Assembly: GCA_963780755.1 (NCBI GenBank)
Contig: CAWACX010000001.1
Span: 620,001 to 684,000, forward strand
Direction of reading: 5' to 3'
DNA length: 64,000 bases
From: JALYNX01 sp963780755
GTDB taxonomy: Bacteria > Actinomycetota > Acidimicrobiia > Spongiisociales > ZC4RG35
Every line of letters starts with the position of its first letter. Position 1 is the stretch's first letter. The position numbers and the translations under genes are program-made. Positions 55,325 to 63,789 of this stretch are shown here, one piece after another. The notes beneath the pieces were generated by a model, which worked only from the letters and a program-made list of their open reading frames with translations, did no database searches and was not told the origin of the DNA.

Positions 55325-55830
55325 TCGTGACTGGCCAGCCCCAGGGCCTCGTCGCGCAGGTCGCGCATCGCCTGCTTCCTCGTCCGGCGATCGAGCCGGT
55401 CCAGGAGGAGCTTGCCGTCCAGGTGGTCGATCTCGTGTTGCAGGACCCTTCCCAGGAGGCCGTCACCGGCGTACTCGACCTCGTTCCCGTCCAGGTCCAG
55501 CGCCTTGGCCCGGGCGAAGCCGGGTCGTTTGATCTCCCAGTAGTGGCCGGGCACCGAAAGACACCCCTCCTCGTAGGCCCATTCCCCGCTCAGTTCCACG
55601 ATCTCGGGGTTGATCATCACCCTGGGCCCCAGGCCGTCTTGAGCGTCGAATACCGCGATCCGCCGCGCGATCCCAACCTGATTGGCCGCGAGCCCGACAC
55701 CGGGAGCGGCGTACATGGTCTCCAGCATGTCGGAGGCGAGCATCCTCACGGTGTCGTCGACGACGAGCACCGGCTTGGTCTCCAGGCGGAGAACCGGGTC
55801 TCCGTGAGTGCGGATCGGATGCGTAGGCAT
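55321..55830 (-). CDS. def: Peptide deformylase
   Basis: The 169-residue product has the three deformylase motifs: GVGLAANQVG, EEGCLSVPG and QHEIDHLDG, which hold Gln, Cys and the two His of the metal site. It works with fmt, whose start it overlaps. It is the first gene of the long minus-strand series and is divergent from the Fur-family gene. Confidence 0.96.
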   Translation of the reverse strand: MPTHPIRTHGDPVLRLETKPVLVVDDTVRMLASDMLETMYAAPGVGLAANQVGIARRIAVFDAQDGLGPRVMINPEIVELSGEWAYEEGCLSVPGHYWEIKRPGFARAKALDLDGNEVEYAGDGLLGRVLQHEIDHLDGKLLLDRLDRRTRKQAMRDLRDEALGLASHE

Positions 55831-55922
55831 GGTCGTGAATCGGCGGCAGGGTAGACGGCTGCCGGGCGCGGCGACCGGAGCCTGCTCAGCCTCTGGGTGG
55901 TTTACATTCCACCGGGAATCCG

Positions 55923-56363
55923 ATGCACATCACCTCCACCGAACTGATCGACATCCTCAAGGGCAGGGGGCATCGCATCACCGACGCCCGTCGCGCGGTG
56001 TGCGAGGTGATCGCGGTCTCGCACTCGGAGCATCTCGACGCCACGACGATCCATGACAAGGCGGTGAACGACCTCGGCGTCGATCTCGACCTGTCGACGG
56101 TCTACCGGACACTGGAGGCCTTGGAGGAGGCTGGGGCGGTCCGGCATGCCCACCTCGGTGATGCCGCCGTCTACCACCTCGCCGAGGAGCAACCCCACCA
56201 GCACCTGGTGTGCCGCATCTGCGGCGCCACATCCGCCATACCCGCCTCCGATCTCGCCGAATTCCTGGCATCGGTCGAATCGATGACTGGTTTCGTGGCG
56301 GATATCGAGCATTTCGCAGTTTCCGGGGTCTGCTCCGACTGCACCACCCGATCATCGCGCTAG
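55923..56363 (+). CDS. Fur family metalloregulator, Nur-like
   Basis: The 146-residue product has the Fur winged helix (RGHRITDARRAVCEVIAV, LDLSTVYRTLEALEEAGAV), a metal-binding region HAHLGDAAVYHLAEEQPHQH and two CxxC motifs (CRIC, CSDC). It is followed after 33 bases by nickel/cobalt transporter genes, with a TTGCGA-N5-TCGCAA box between. That box matches the known actinobacterial Nur pattern (TTGCnn-N5-nnGCAA), so nickel is the best guess for its metal; Zur or PerR remain possible. Confidence 0.82.
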   Translation: MHITSTELIDILKGRGHRITDARRAVCEVIAVSHSEHLDATTIHDKAVNDLGVDLDLSTVYRTLEALEEAGAVRHAHLGDAAVYHLAEEQPHQHLVCRICGATSAIPASDLAEFLASVESMTGFVADIEHFAVSGVCSDCTTRSSR

Positions 56364-56370
56364 ATTCTTA

Positions 56371-56387
56371 TTGCGAGCGATTCGCAA
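56371..56387. promoter_or_regulatory. Nur-type operator candidate
   Basis: TTGCGA-GCGAT-TCGCAA is a perfect 6-5-6 inverted repeat, 9 bases upstream of the transporter permease ATG and 7 bases after the regulator stop. It resembles the Nur box and covers the region where a ribosome site would be, so binding would block the transporter mRNA start. Confidence 0.65.
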
Positions 56388-56396
56388 GAGAGCGCC

Positions 56397-57074
56397 ATGC
56401 ACATACCTGACGGGTTCATCGGGGCCGGCGTGTCGGCTGCCGCCGGCGTGACCGCCATCGGAGGATTTGCCGTTGCATTGCGACGGGCGCGGACCTACCT
56501 CAGCGATCGGCTGGTTCCTATGGCCGCCCTGGTCGCCGCCTTCGTCTTCGCGGCGCAGTTGATCAACTTTCCGGTCCTGCCGGGGATGAGCGGTCACCTG
56601 CTCGGCGGTGTTCTCGCTGCGGTCCTCGTCGGGCCCTGGGCCGGGTACATCGTGGTGGCCCTCGTCCTCACGGTTCAGGCATTGATGGCCGATGGCGGGC
56701 TCACGGCCCTCGGCCTCAACATCGTGAACATGGCCCTGATCGGGGCGGTGGGCGGATATGCCGTCTACCGCGTGATGTTTCGCCTCTCCGGCTCCAAAAC
56801 ATCGCGGGTGGCGGTGCTGGCGGGGGTCGCTGCCCTGATCTCGGTCCCGATGGCCGCCATGGGGTTCGTCCTCGAATTCGCCCTGGGAGGAACCATCGAG
56901 AGTGTTTCACTGTCCTCGGTCACCTGGGTCATGTTCTGGACGCACCTGTTGATCGGGATCGGCGAAGGGTTGATCACCTTTTTCGTGGTTGGTGGCGTGA
57001 TGCGCGCCCGGCCCGACCTGGTCTATGGGTCCCCGACCTTCATCGGCGCCCGTTCCGAGGAGTTGGTGACGTGA
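56397..57074 (+). CDS. cbiM: Nickel/cobalt ECF transporter substrate subunit (CbiM/NikM)
   Basis: The 225-residue membrane protein starts MHIPDGFIGAGV; Met1-His2 at the processed N-terminus is the metal site in this family. About seven hydrophobic segments follow, with GMSGHLLGGVLAAVLVGPWA and LALGLNIVNM-like stretches (ALGLNIVNMALIGAVGGYAV) matching CbiM/NikM. Start overlaps nothing; its stop overlaps the next ATG region (57071). Nickel is favoured over cobalt by the regulator box, but either is possible. Confidence 0.9.
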   Translation: MHIPDGFIGAGVSAAAGVTAIGGFAVALRRARTYLSDRLVPMAALVAAFVFAAQLINFPVLPGMSGHLLGGVLAAVLVGPWAGYIVVALVLTVQALMADGGLTALGLNIVNMALIGAVGGYAVYRVMFRLSGSKTSRVAVLAGVAALISVPMAAMGFVLEFALGGTIESVSLSSVTWVMFWTHLLIGIGEGLITFFVVGGVMRARPDLVYGSPTFIGARSEELVT

Positions 57075-57367
57075 AGCGCGGCTACGGGTTCTTCGCAGTG
57101 GGCCTCTTGATCACGGTCGTGATCGCCGTAGCTGTCTCCCAGTTGGCGTCGAGCCAACCCGACGGTCTCGAGTACGTGGCGTCTCAGGAGGGCTTCGCCG
57201 ACGCCGCCGAAGACCACGCGCTCGCCGAGTCCCCGCTCGCCGATTACGGAGGGGAGAGTCGCACCACACTCGCACTCGCCGGGCTGGTCGGGGTCCTGGC
57301 GACGCTCGGACTGGGATACGCGATCTTCAGCGTCGTCAAGGCAGGCAAGAAGCAGAGCCCTCAGTGA
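57071..57367 (+). CDS. PDGLE-domain (CbiN/NikN-like) subunit
   Basis: The 98-residue product has an N-terminal helix, the motif SSQPDGLEYVASQEGF in an exported loop and a second helix (LALAGLVGVLATLGLGYAIF). PDGLE proteins are the small helper subunit of nickel and cobalt ECF transporters. It overlaps genes on both sides by 4 bases. Confidence 0.88.
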   Translation: MKRGYGFFAVGLLITVVIAVAVSQLASSQPDGLEYVASQEGFADAAEDHALAESPLADYGGESRTTLALAGLVGVLATLGLGYAIFSVVKAGKKQSPQ

Positions 57368-58128
57368 GCGGCTCTCACGGGCACGCGCTTTTCGTCCACG
57401 CCGACACACCACTGCACCGTATGGCACCTCAGGTCAAGATCGTGAGTGCGCTCCTCATGCTCTTCGCGATGGTCGCCACGCCCCGGGAATCCTTTTGGGC
57501 TTTCGCCGTGTATGCGGTCGTCCTCATCAGCCTCGTCGCCCTCTCCCGGATCCCGATTCGGTTCCTGCTCTCACGCATGATCGTGCTGGTGCCTTTCGCG
57601 GTGCTCGCCGTGCTCTTCCCGCTAGTCGGCCCCCCTCCGACCGTCGAGGTCTTGGGCCTTCAGCTGTCAGAAGCGGGGCTGTGGGACATGTGGAACCTCC
57701 TGGTCAAGGCCGGGCTCGGACTAGTGACGGCAGTCGTGCTCGGGGCCACGACGGAAGTGGCGGACTTCGTGCGTGGAATGAGTGCGCTCCGGGTCCCCGG
57801 GTTGGTGACTTCGATCCTCGGATTCATGGTTCGCTACGTCGACGTCATCATCGGCGACCTATCCAGAATGCGCCTCGCCCTGGCGTCCCGTGGCCACCAG
57901 TCACGAGGCGTGAGAGATTGGGCGCCCTACGGTCGAGCGAGCGGCACGCTTTTCATTCGCACCTACGAGCGCGGGGAGCGGATCTATCTCGCCATGGAGT
58001 CCCGCGGTTACTCGGGTGACATGCCCGAATCGGCGCGGGTGCCCGCGTCGACCGGTGAATGGTCGGTCGGGATCGGACTTGCCATCTTGTTCTGGCTGAC
58101 CGCCGCCGTCGCAAAGGTCTCGACATGA
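57364..58128 (+). CDS. cbiQ: ECF transporter transmembrane T component (CbiQ)
   Basis: The 254-residue product has four to five hydrophobic helices and the coupling motifs of EcfT proteins: LASRGHQSRG and YLAMESRGYSGD (Ala-Arg-Gly boxes that touch the ATPase). The N-terminal HADTPLHRMAPQVKI is typical of CbiQ. Overlaps cbiO by ATGA. Confidence 0.93.
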   Translation: MSGSHGHALFVHADTPLHRMAPQVKIVSALLMLFAMVATPRESFWAFAVYAVVLISLVALSRIPIRFLLSRMIVLVPFAVLAVLFPLVGPPPTVEVLGLQLSEAGLWDMWNLLVKAGLGLVTAVVLGATTEVADFVRGMSALRVPGLVTSILGFMVRYVDVIIGDLSRMRLALASRGHQSRGVRDWAPYGRASGTLFIRTYERGERIYLAMESRGYSGDMPESARVPASTGEWSVGIGLAILFWLTAAVAKVST

Positions 58129-58877
58129 GCACACCTGTGATCGACATCCAGGGCCTGGGCTTCACCTATCCCGACGGCACCGTGGCCCTGGTCGACATCG
58201 ACCTGCACATCCACCGCGGGGAGCGGGTCGCACTGCTCGGGCCGAATGGAGCCGGGAAGACGACCCTCATCCTCCACATGAACGGGATTCACCGACCGCA
58301 GACCGGGGACGTCGCGGTCTCCGGCATGGAGGTCAGCCAGTCGAATCTTCTCGAGATCAGGCGGCGAGTCGGCATCGTGTTTCAAGACCCGGACGATCAA
58401 TTGTTCATGCCCACGGTCCGGGAGGATGTCGAATTCGGGCCCCGCAACCTCGGGTTGGCGGGTGTCGAGCTCCAACAGAGGGTGGCCACGGCACTCAACG
58501 CCCTGGAAGTGGGCGACCTTGCCGAAAGGGCGCCCAACCACCTCTCCTACGGCCAGAAGCGCCGGGTGTCGATCGCCGGAGTGATGGCCATGGAGCCGGA
58601 GATCCTGGTCCTCGACGAACCCACCTCCAACCTGGATCCGGCGAGCCGCCACGATCTCACGGAAGCCCTGCTCGGCCTCGACGTGACGCAACTGATCGTG
58701 ACTCACGACCTGCTCTACGCCCTCGAGGTCTGTCCTCGGTCGGTGATCATCGACGGGGGACGCATCGTGGCCGATGGACAGACCGCCGAGCTCTTGGCCG
58801 ATGAGGAGTTGCTGTCTGCGCACCGACTGGCGCTGCCTCGTGCCCTCAAGCTGCTCGCAGAGCGGCATAGTTCTTAA
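58125..58877 (+). CDS. cbiO: ECF transporter ATPase (CbiO)
   Basis: From ATG 58125 the product is 250 residues: LLGPNGAGKTTLILHMNG (Walker A), the Q-loop VFQDPDDQLF typical of ECF ATPases, LSYGQKRRVSIAGV (signature motif with Tyr), ILVLDEPTSNLDP (Walker B) and IVTHDL (H-loop). It energises uptake through CbiQ. Confidence 0.95.
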   Translation: MSTPVIDIQGLGFTYPDGTVALVDIDLHIHRGERVALLGPNGAGKTTLILHMNGIHRPQTGDVAVSGMEVSQSNLLEIRRRVGIVFQDPDDQLFMPTVREDVEFGPRNLGLAGVELQQRVATALNALEVGDLAERAPNHLSYGQKRRVSIAGVMAMEPEILVLDEPTSNLDPASRHDLTEALLGLDVTQLIVTHDLLYALEVCPRSVIIDGGRIVADGQTAELLADEELLSAHRLALPRALKLLAERHSS

Positions 58878-58972
58878 CCCAACCGACCGTTTGGTATCCA
58901 GCCTTTCGACATTGGTGCCGGGTGTCACCCGAATCCCGATTTGCTTCGTCTGTCAGCCATGAGGTACGCCAG

Positions 58973-59626
58973 ATGACGAATGTCAGGAATGCTCGGGTCC
59001 GTCTTCACCCTGCCGTGACGGGGGCGCTGCTCGGTCTTTCTTGGGGAATTGCCATGAGAACGTGGATGCGGTTCGTCTCGGCGTCTCCGGAGTTCACCTG
59101 GTCCGGAACCGGCTTCATCCTGGGTGTCACCACGTTCGCAGGCTTGATGCTTGGCTTGGGCTGGGCGCGTCGGGCTAAGGCCAAAGGCAATCTGTGGCGG
59201 TTTACAGCGCTTGCGATGCTGCCGCTGGGCACAGGGGCCGGCGGGGTCATGATCCCTTCAGTTGCTCTGGGTGCACTCGCCCTTGGCCGCAGGAACTGGC
59301 ACCCTGCGATTCGAGGCGGGCTGCTCGCGATCGCGGCCGGAATTCAGGTTCTCGCATTCACAGCCGGTCCCGGCAATGGATTTCCACCTAACAAGTTGGT
59401 TCTGGCCATGGTGATCTATGCAGTTCTGATCTCCCTCGAGACTTTGGCGTTCTCGATTCCGTTCCTGCCCTCCAGAGTGGCCGCATCCGTCGCTGAAGCT
59501 TCGAAGCCACTTCCAGCAAGCGCAGGCCACCAGCCCGATGGTGAGGGCCAGGAGCCATGCTTTTCTCTGCCTCCAGAACTTCATGATCCACAAAAGACGG
59601 GCCGAATGCCTTTCGTAAGACAATGA
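58973..59626 (+). CDS. Membrane protein of unknown function
   Basis: From ATG 58973 (GAGGT upstream) the product is 217 residues with about six hydrophobic segments (GALLGLSWGIAM, GVTTFAGLMLGLGWA, GAGGVMIPSVALGALAL, GGLLAIAAGIQVLAF, LVLAMVIYAVLI) and a polar tail. No family is recognised. Base composition is visibly less GC-rich than in neighbours, which hints at transfer. It sits alone between cbiO and convergent priA. Confidence 0.65.
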   Translation: MTNVRNARVRLHPAVTGALLGLSWGIAMRTWMRFVSASPEFTWSGTGFILGVTTFAGLMLGLGWARRAKAKGNLWRFTALAMLPLGTGAGGVMIPSVALGALALGRRNWHPAIRGGLLAIAAGIQVLAFTAGPGNGFPPNKLVLAMVIYAVLISLETLAFSIPFLPSRVAASVAEASKPLPASAGHQPDGEGQEPCFSLPPELHDPQKTGRMPFVRQ

Positions 59627-59678
59627 ATTCTCGCGGGCCGGGTGTCGGCCACCGTATGACCTCGATGCAGTTCGGCAG

Positions 59679-61451
59679 TCAGAGATCGATCGGGTCGGCG
59701 TCGATCCGAACTGTCATCCCCCGCTCCCTCCACGCGTGTGCCAGAGGACGGAGGCCGCGCCGCACCTGGCCCAGGTTTCCCTGAAGCAGCCAGCGCGCCT
59801 TTCCCGGCCCCGTCGCCGGGCCGAGCACCGTTGCCCCCAACCCATGGATACCGGCATCGGCGTCGCTGAGCGATCCCTCGCCCCGCAGTTCGACGGCGAT
59901 CATCTCCGATGACGGCGGCAAGCCGAGGCGCGCCCTCTCCGACAACAACCCCTCCAGATATCGAATCGGGTCCCCTTTCCTCAGTGCGACAACCAGGTCC
60001 GATTCGGGGAAGGAGGTCTGGAGCATCATCCTCCGTCCCGAGCCTGGTCCGAGCGTGTTTCCGAGCCGGGCAAGGACCCTCATCGCCTCCTCGCCGGCCC
60101 TGTAGTCGTGGCCCAACATCATCCCATCGACATCCGAGGCGACCACGAGTGACACCTCATCCAGGCCAGTCAGGTCCCGCTCGGTTCCGACCACAACAGG
60201 CAAGTCCGTGGGAGCAAGGCCGGCGATGGTGTCGCCGATGCGCTTGTTGACCTCCCTTGCCAGCTTCTCCGGCACCGACCCCATCTCCTCGAAGGTGACT
60301 GACCCACAAGAGGCGCACGGCCCCGCCGCGGCCCCACAACGCCTGCACGATTCGACCCGGCCCAGCCTCGACCCGCAGGTCGCGCACACCCGCACCCGAC
60401 GGCACTTGGCACATCGGGACGAGGCATCGCCGAGGCGTCGATGACTGAACACGAACGACTTCCGCCCCTCCGATGTGACAGCGCGCAATGCCGCGATCAC
60501 CGTCTCCGAGAGGTACCCGGACCCGGGTGGCTCCGCGGAACGGTCGATAACTTCGACGAGCGACCACGCCCGACCGCCGACCCGCGTCAGCTCCGCACCG
60601 GCGGCCAACACCTCAAGCGATGGTGAAGGCCCGAGGAAGGCCAGGGAGAAGCCCTCGACGCGGGCCCGGGTGAGAAGCATCTCGCGGACGTGCACGGTGG
60701 GCGTCTGGCGGTCCTTCATGGCACGCCGACCCTCCTCGACGACCACGGCGAGCGCGAGGCCTGTCACCGGCCAGGACGCGATCCGCGGAGTTCCCATGAG
60801 GAGCCTCCCAGGGGACTGCGCCAGTTCCCAAGCCCGGGTGAGTTCGACCGCCAAATCACCGGCCACTCCAACCACCCGGTCGCCATAGAGCACAACGGCC
60901 TCGGCGAGCCCGACCTCGACTTCGGCCGCGGTGGCGAACACCACCATCACCGAGCGACCTTCTTTCAGAACCGGCCCCAGCGCCGCCAGCCATTCCCCTC
61001 GGACACCGGACACGATCGCCGAGACCGGTCGCCTCTTGCCGGCGGCGGCGTCGACCGCTACCCGCCCCAAGGGATGGCTTGGGATGTCGACTTCCACCGA
61101 GCTCAATGGGGCCCCGGGCGTGGCCCGGGGCAGGTTCGGCGGTGCCGCCCGATCCAGGAGAACGGACAGAGGGGCTACGTAGTGGTTGGAAGCCCATTCC
61201 AGGGATCGCAACAGGCGGCTGTCGAACACGGGCCTGATGCCGGAAACAGAGATGATGTCCTTCAGAGCTCCGTCGCGATCGGCCACCAGCTCGACCACGA
61301 AGCCGCGCGCCTTGCGACCGCTGAGGGGGATACGGACCATGGAGCCGACCTCGACCCGATCGGACAGTTGATCGGGGATCGAGTACCAGAAACCGCTGTC
61401 GACCGCGAAGGTGGGGACGTCAGGGACGACCCGGGCCGCGGGTCGACTCAG
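59679..61451 (-). CDS. priA: PriA-like primosomal protein without helicase motifs
   Basis: The product of up to 590 residues keeps PriA's N-terminal DNA-binding part (VVPDVPTFAVDSGFWYSIPD, VRIPLSGRKARGFVVE) and zinc-binding Cys clusters (CAKCRRVRVCATCGSRLG, CRRCGAAAGPCASCG), but Walker A and DEAH motifs are absent, as in actinobacterial PriA. The N-terminal stretch before ATG 61340 is clearly coding but has no ATG, GTG or TTG; CTG 61451 overlapping the metK stop as CTGA is the only start-like codon. It is probably a structural factor for replication restart. Confidence 0.82.
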   Translation of the reverse strand: MSRPAARVVPDVPTFAVDSGFWYSIPDQLSDRVEVGSMVRIPLSGRKARGFVVELVADRDGALKDIISVSGIRPVFDSRLLRSLEWASNHYVAPLSVLLDRAAPPNLPRATPGAPLSSVEVDIPSHPLGRVAVDAAAGKRRPVSAIVSGVRGEWLAALGPVLKEGRSVMVVFATAAEVEVGLAEAVVLYGDRVVGVAGDLAVELTRAWELAQSPGRLLMGTPRIASWPVTGLALAVVVEEGRRAMKDRQTPTVHVREMLLTRARVEGFSLAFLGPSPSLEVLAAGAELTRVGGRAWSLVEVIDRSAEPPGSGYLSETVIAALRAVTSEGRKSFVFSHRRLGDASSRCAKCRRVRVCATCGSRLGRVESCRRCGAAAGPCASCGSVTFEEMGSVPEKLAREVNKRIGDTIAGLAPTDLPVVVGTERDLTGLDEVSLVVASDVDGMMLGHDYRAGEEAMRVLARLGNTLGPGSGRRMMLQTSFPESDLVVALRKGDPIRYLEGLLSERARLGLPPSSEMIAVELRGEGSLSDADAGIHGLGATVLGPATGPGKARWLLQGNLGQVRRGLRPLAHAWRERGMTVRIDADPIDL

Positions 61452-62587
61452 AGGCCCGCCGCCGCTCTGATCTCCTCGACCCGGTCCAGGCGTTCCCAGG
61501 TGAACCCGGGTCGCCCGAAGTGGCCGTAGGCCGCGGTGGGAGCGAATACCGGCCGGGTCAGCTCGAGTTGGGAGATGACCGCCGCCGGGCGGAAATCGAA
61601 GAGTTCATCGACGATCGCGTTGATGCGGGACGGATCGATCTGCTCGGTCCCGAAGGTCTCGATGTGAATCGAGAACGGCTCGGGCCGGCCAATGGCGTAG
61701 GAGAGTTGTATCTCCAGCTTTCTGGCTACCCCTGCTGCCACCAGATTCTTCGCCGCCCAGCGCGCCGCGTATGCGGCCGATCGATCGACCTTGGTGGCGT
61801 CCTTGCCTGAGAACGCTCCCCCGCCGTGGCGTGCGTAGCCGCCGTAGGTGTCGACGATGATCTTGCGCCCGGTCAACCCGGTGTCGGCTACCGGCCCGCC
61901 GATCTCGAACTTGCCCGAGGGGTTGAAGATGAACTCCGGAGCCGGATCCAGCATGTCTTCGGGAACCACGGCGGCCACCACGGTCTCGAACACCTCTTCC
62001 TTCATCTCTTCCTGGTCTTTGTCGGGTGCGTGGTGTGCCGAGATCAGCACCTTCTCCACTGCCACCGGCTGGGTCCCCTCGTAGTGCACCATGACCTGGG
62101 TCTTCCCATCGGGTCGCAAGTAGTCGAGCTTGCCGGTCCGCCTCACTTCGGAGAGCCGCTCCGCCAAACGATGCGCGAGCTGGATCGGAAGCGGCATGAG
62201 CTCCTCGGTCTCGTCGACCGCGAACCCGAACATCAACCCCTGGTCGCCCGCGCCGAGATCCCGATCGACTCCGGCCGCGATGTCGGCGCTCTGCCCGTGG
62301 ACCCGGTCCTGGATCTCGAGGGTGTCAGCCGAGAAGTCGGGGTCGAAACCGTCGTAACCGATCTGGTCCACGGTGTTCTTGACGATCCCTTCGACGTCGA
62401 TCGGCCCGGCCGCGGTGATCTCTCCCCCGACCACGGCGAGACGAGTGGTGACGAACACCTCGCAGGCGACACGGGCTTGCGGGCTCGTGGCGAGGGCGGC
62501 GTCGAGGACAGAGTCGGAGATGGCGTCTGCCACCTTGTCTGGATGACCTTCAGTCACCGATTCCGAAGTGAAATACCAGCGCTTCAT
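61448..62587 (-). CDS. metK: S-adenosylmethionine synthetase
   Basis: The 379-residue product makes SAM from methionine and ATP. Motifs: TSESVTEGHPDKVADAISDS, GAGDQGLMFGFA, DTYGGYARHGGGAFSGKDATK (phosphate loop) and a final YGHFGRPGFTWE. Length is usual for the family. It is flanked by coaBC and priA in one transcript. Confidence 0.97.
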   Translation of the reverse strand: MKRWYFTSESVTEGHPDKVADAISDSVLDAALATSPQARVACEVFVTTRLAVVGGEITAAGPIDVEGIVKNTVDQIGYDGFDPDFSADTLEIQDRVHGQSADIAAGVDRDLGAGDQGLMFGFAVDETEELMPLPIQLAHRLAERLSEVRRTGKLDYLRPDGKTQVMVHYEGTQPVAVEKVLISAHHAPDKDQEEMKEEVFETVVAAVVPEDMLDPAPEFIFNPSGKFEIGGPVADTGLTGRKIIVDTYGGYARHGGGAFSGKDATKVDRSAAYAARWAAKNLVAAGVARKLEIQLSYAIGRPEPFSIHIETFGTEQIDPSRINAIVDELFDFRPAAVISQLELTRPVFAPTAAYGHFGRPGFTWERLDRVEEIRAAAGL

Positions 62588-62599
62588 GGGTCGGTGAGG

Positions 62600-63778
62600 T
62601 TAATCGCGCTTGGTGACGTCTTCACCGATGCGGTCCCAGAGCCTTTCGGCAACCTCCCGCTTGGAGAGGAGGGGCAGGTCCGCGGTGGAACCATCTCGTG
62701 CGATGAAAACCACCCGGTTGGTGTCGGTCCCGAATCCCGAGCCCGGCTCGGTGACGTCGTTGTAGACCAGAAGATCGACCTTCTTGCGCCTGGCCTTCTC
62801 GATTGCACGCTCCACTCCCCCGGTCTCGGCGGCGAACCCCACCGTGAACGGCGGATCCTCGCGGGAAACCACCGAGGCGAGAACGTCTGGTGTCGGAGCC
62901 AGGTCGATCGAGCGGAGGCCATCGGTACGGGCGATCTTGGATTCGTGGGCCGACTCCGGCCTGAAGTCTGCCACCGCCGCGGCCATCACCGCGATCCGCG
63001 CGTCGACGCCGGACACGGCCTCCAGCATCTCCTGAGCGGTCTCCACTCTCACTACCTTGATCGAAGGGTGGACGGCCAGATCAGAGGTCGTGACCAGCGT
63101 CACGTCGTAGCCACGGCGCATTGCCTCTTCGGCGATGGCATGGCCCATCTTCCCCGACGACCGATTGCCCACGAAGCGGACCGGGTCGATCGGCTCCCGC
63201 GTCCCGCCTGCGGTGACCAGCACGGGAAGGCCTCGGCCCTCCCCACCCAAGAGGGTGCCGGCCGCCTCCACGATTTCGTCCGGTTCGACGACGCGTCCGA
63301 CCCCCACGTCCCCACCAGCAAGGGCGCCTGTCTCCGGCCCCACGATGTGGTGCCCGTCCTTCCTCAACACTTCGATGTTGCGACGCGTCGCAGGGTGCTC
63401 CCACATCTCGGTGTGCATGGCCGGTGCGAGCAGCACAGGGGCTCGTGTCGCGAGCAGGGTTGCACTCACCGCGTCCGACGAGATCCCCGACGCCAGGCGG
63501 CCCAGCGTGGCTGCCGTTGCCGGGGCCACGATGACCAGGTCGGCCCAGCGGGCCAGTTCGGTGTGTGGCGACACCGACTCGTCATCGAAGAGGGAGACCA
63601 CGGGATGGTGGCCGGTGATCGCCGAGAAGGTCTGGGGGCCGATGAACTCGGTGGCGGAAGCGGAAAGAACCACTTTGACCTCGGCGCCGGCGTCGACCAG
63701 CCGGCGAGCGAGGTAGGCGGACTTATAAGCGGCTACCCCCCCGGTGACACAGAGGACGACTCGCCTCCGGTTGAGCAC
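62600..63778 (-). CDS. coaBC: CoaBC, phosphopantothenoylcysteine synthetase/decarboxylase
   Basis: The 392-residue product starts at GTG. The flavin decarboxylase half (about 1-185) has VVLCVTGGVAAYKSAYLARR and APAMHTEMWEHPATRRN; the synthetase half has VTAGGTREPIDPVRFVGNRS and the CTP/substrate site MAAAVADFRP. It makes 4'-phosphopantetheine for coenzyme A. Confidence 0.95.
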   Translation of the reverse strand: MLNRRRVVLCVTGGVAAYKSAYLARRLVDAGAEVKVVLSASATEFIGPQTFSAITGHHPVVSLFDDESVSPHTELARWADLVIVAPATAATLGRLASGISSDAVSATLLATRAPVLLAPAMHTEMWEHPATRRNIEVLRKDGHHIVGPETGALAGGDVGVGRVVEPDEIVEAAGTLLGGEGRGLPVLVTAGGTREPIDPVRFVGNRSSGKMGHAIAEEAMRRGYDVTLVTTSDLAVHPSIKVVRVETAQEMLEAVSGVDARIAVMAAAVADFRPESAHESKIARTDGLRSIDLAPTPDVLASVVSREDPPFTVGFAAETGGVERAIEKARRKKVDLLVYNDVTEPGSGFGTDTNRVVFIARDGSTADLPLLSKREVAERLWDRIGEDVTKRD

Positions 63779-63789
63779 GACGTCGTTGC

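Noticed and set aside
52755..55830. FMN riboswitch upstream of ribD
   Set aside because: ribD is internal to an operon with no leader; no FMN aptamer-like conserved stretch was seen.
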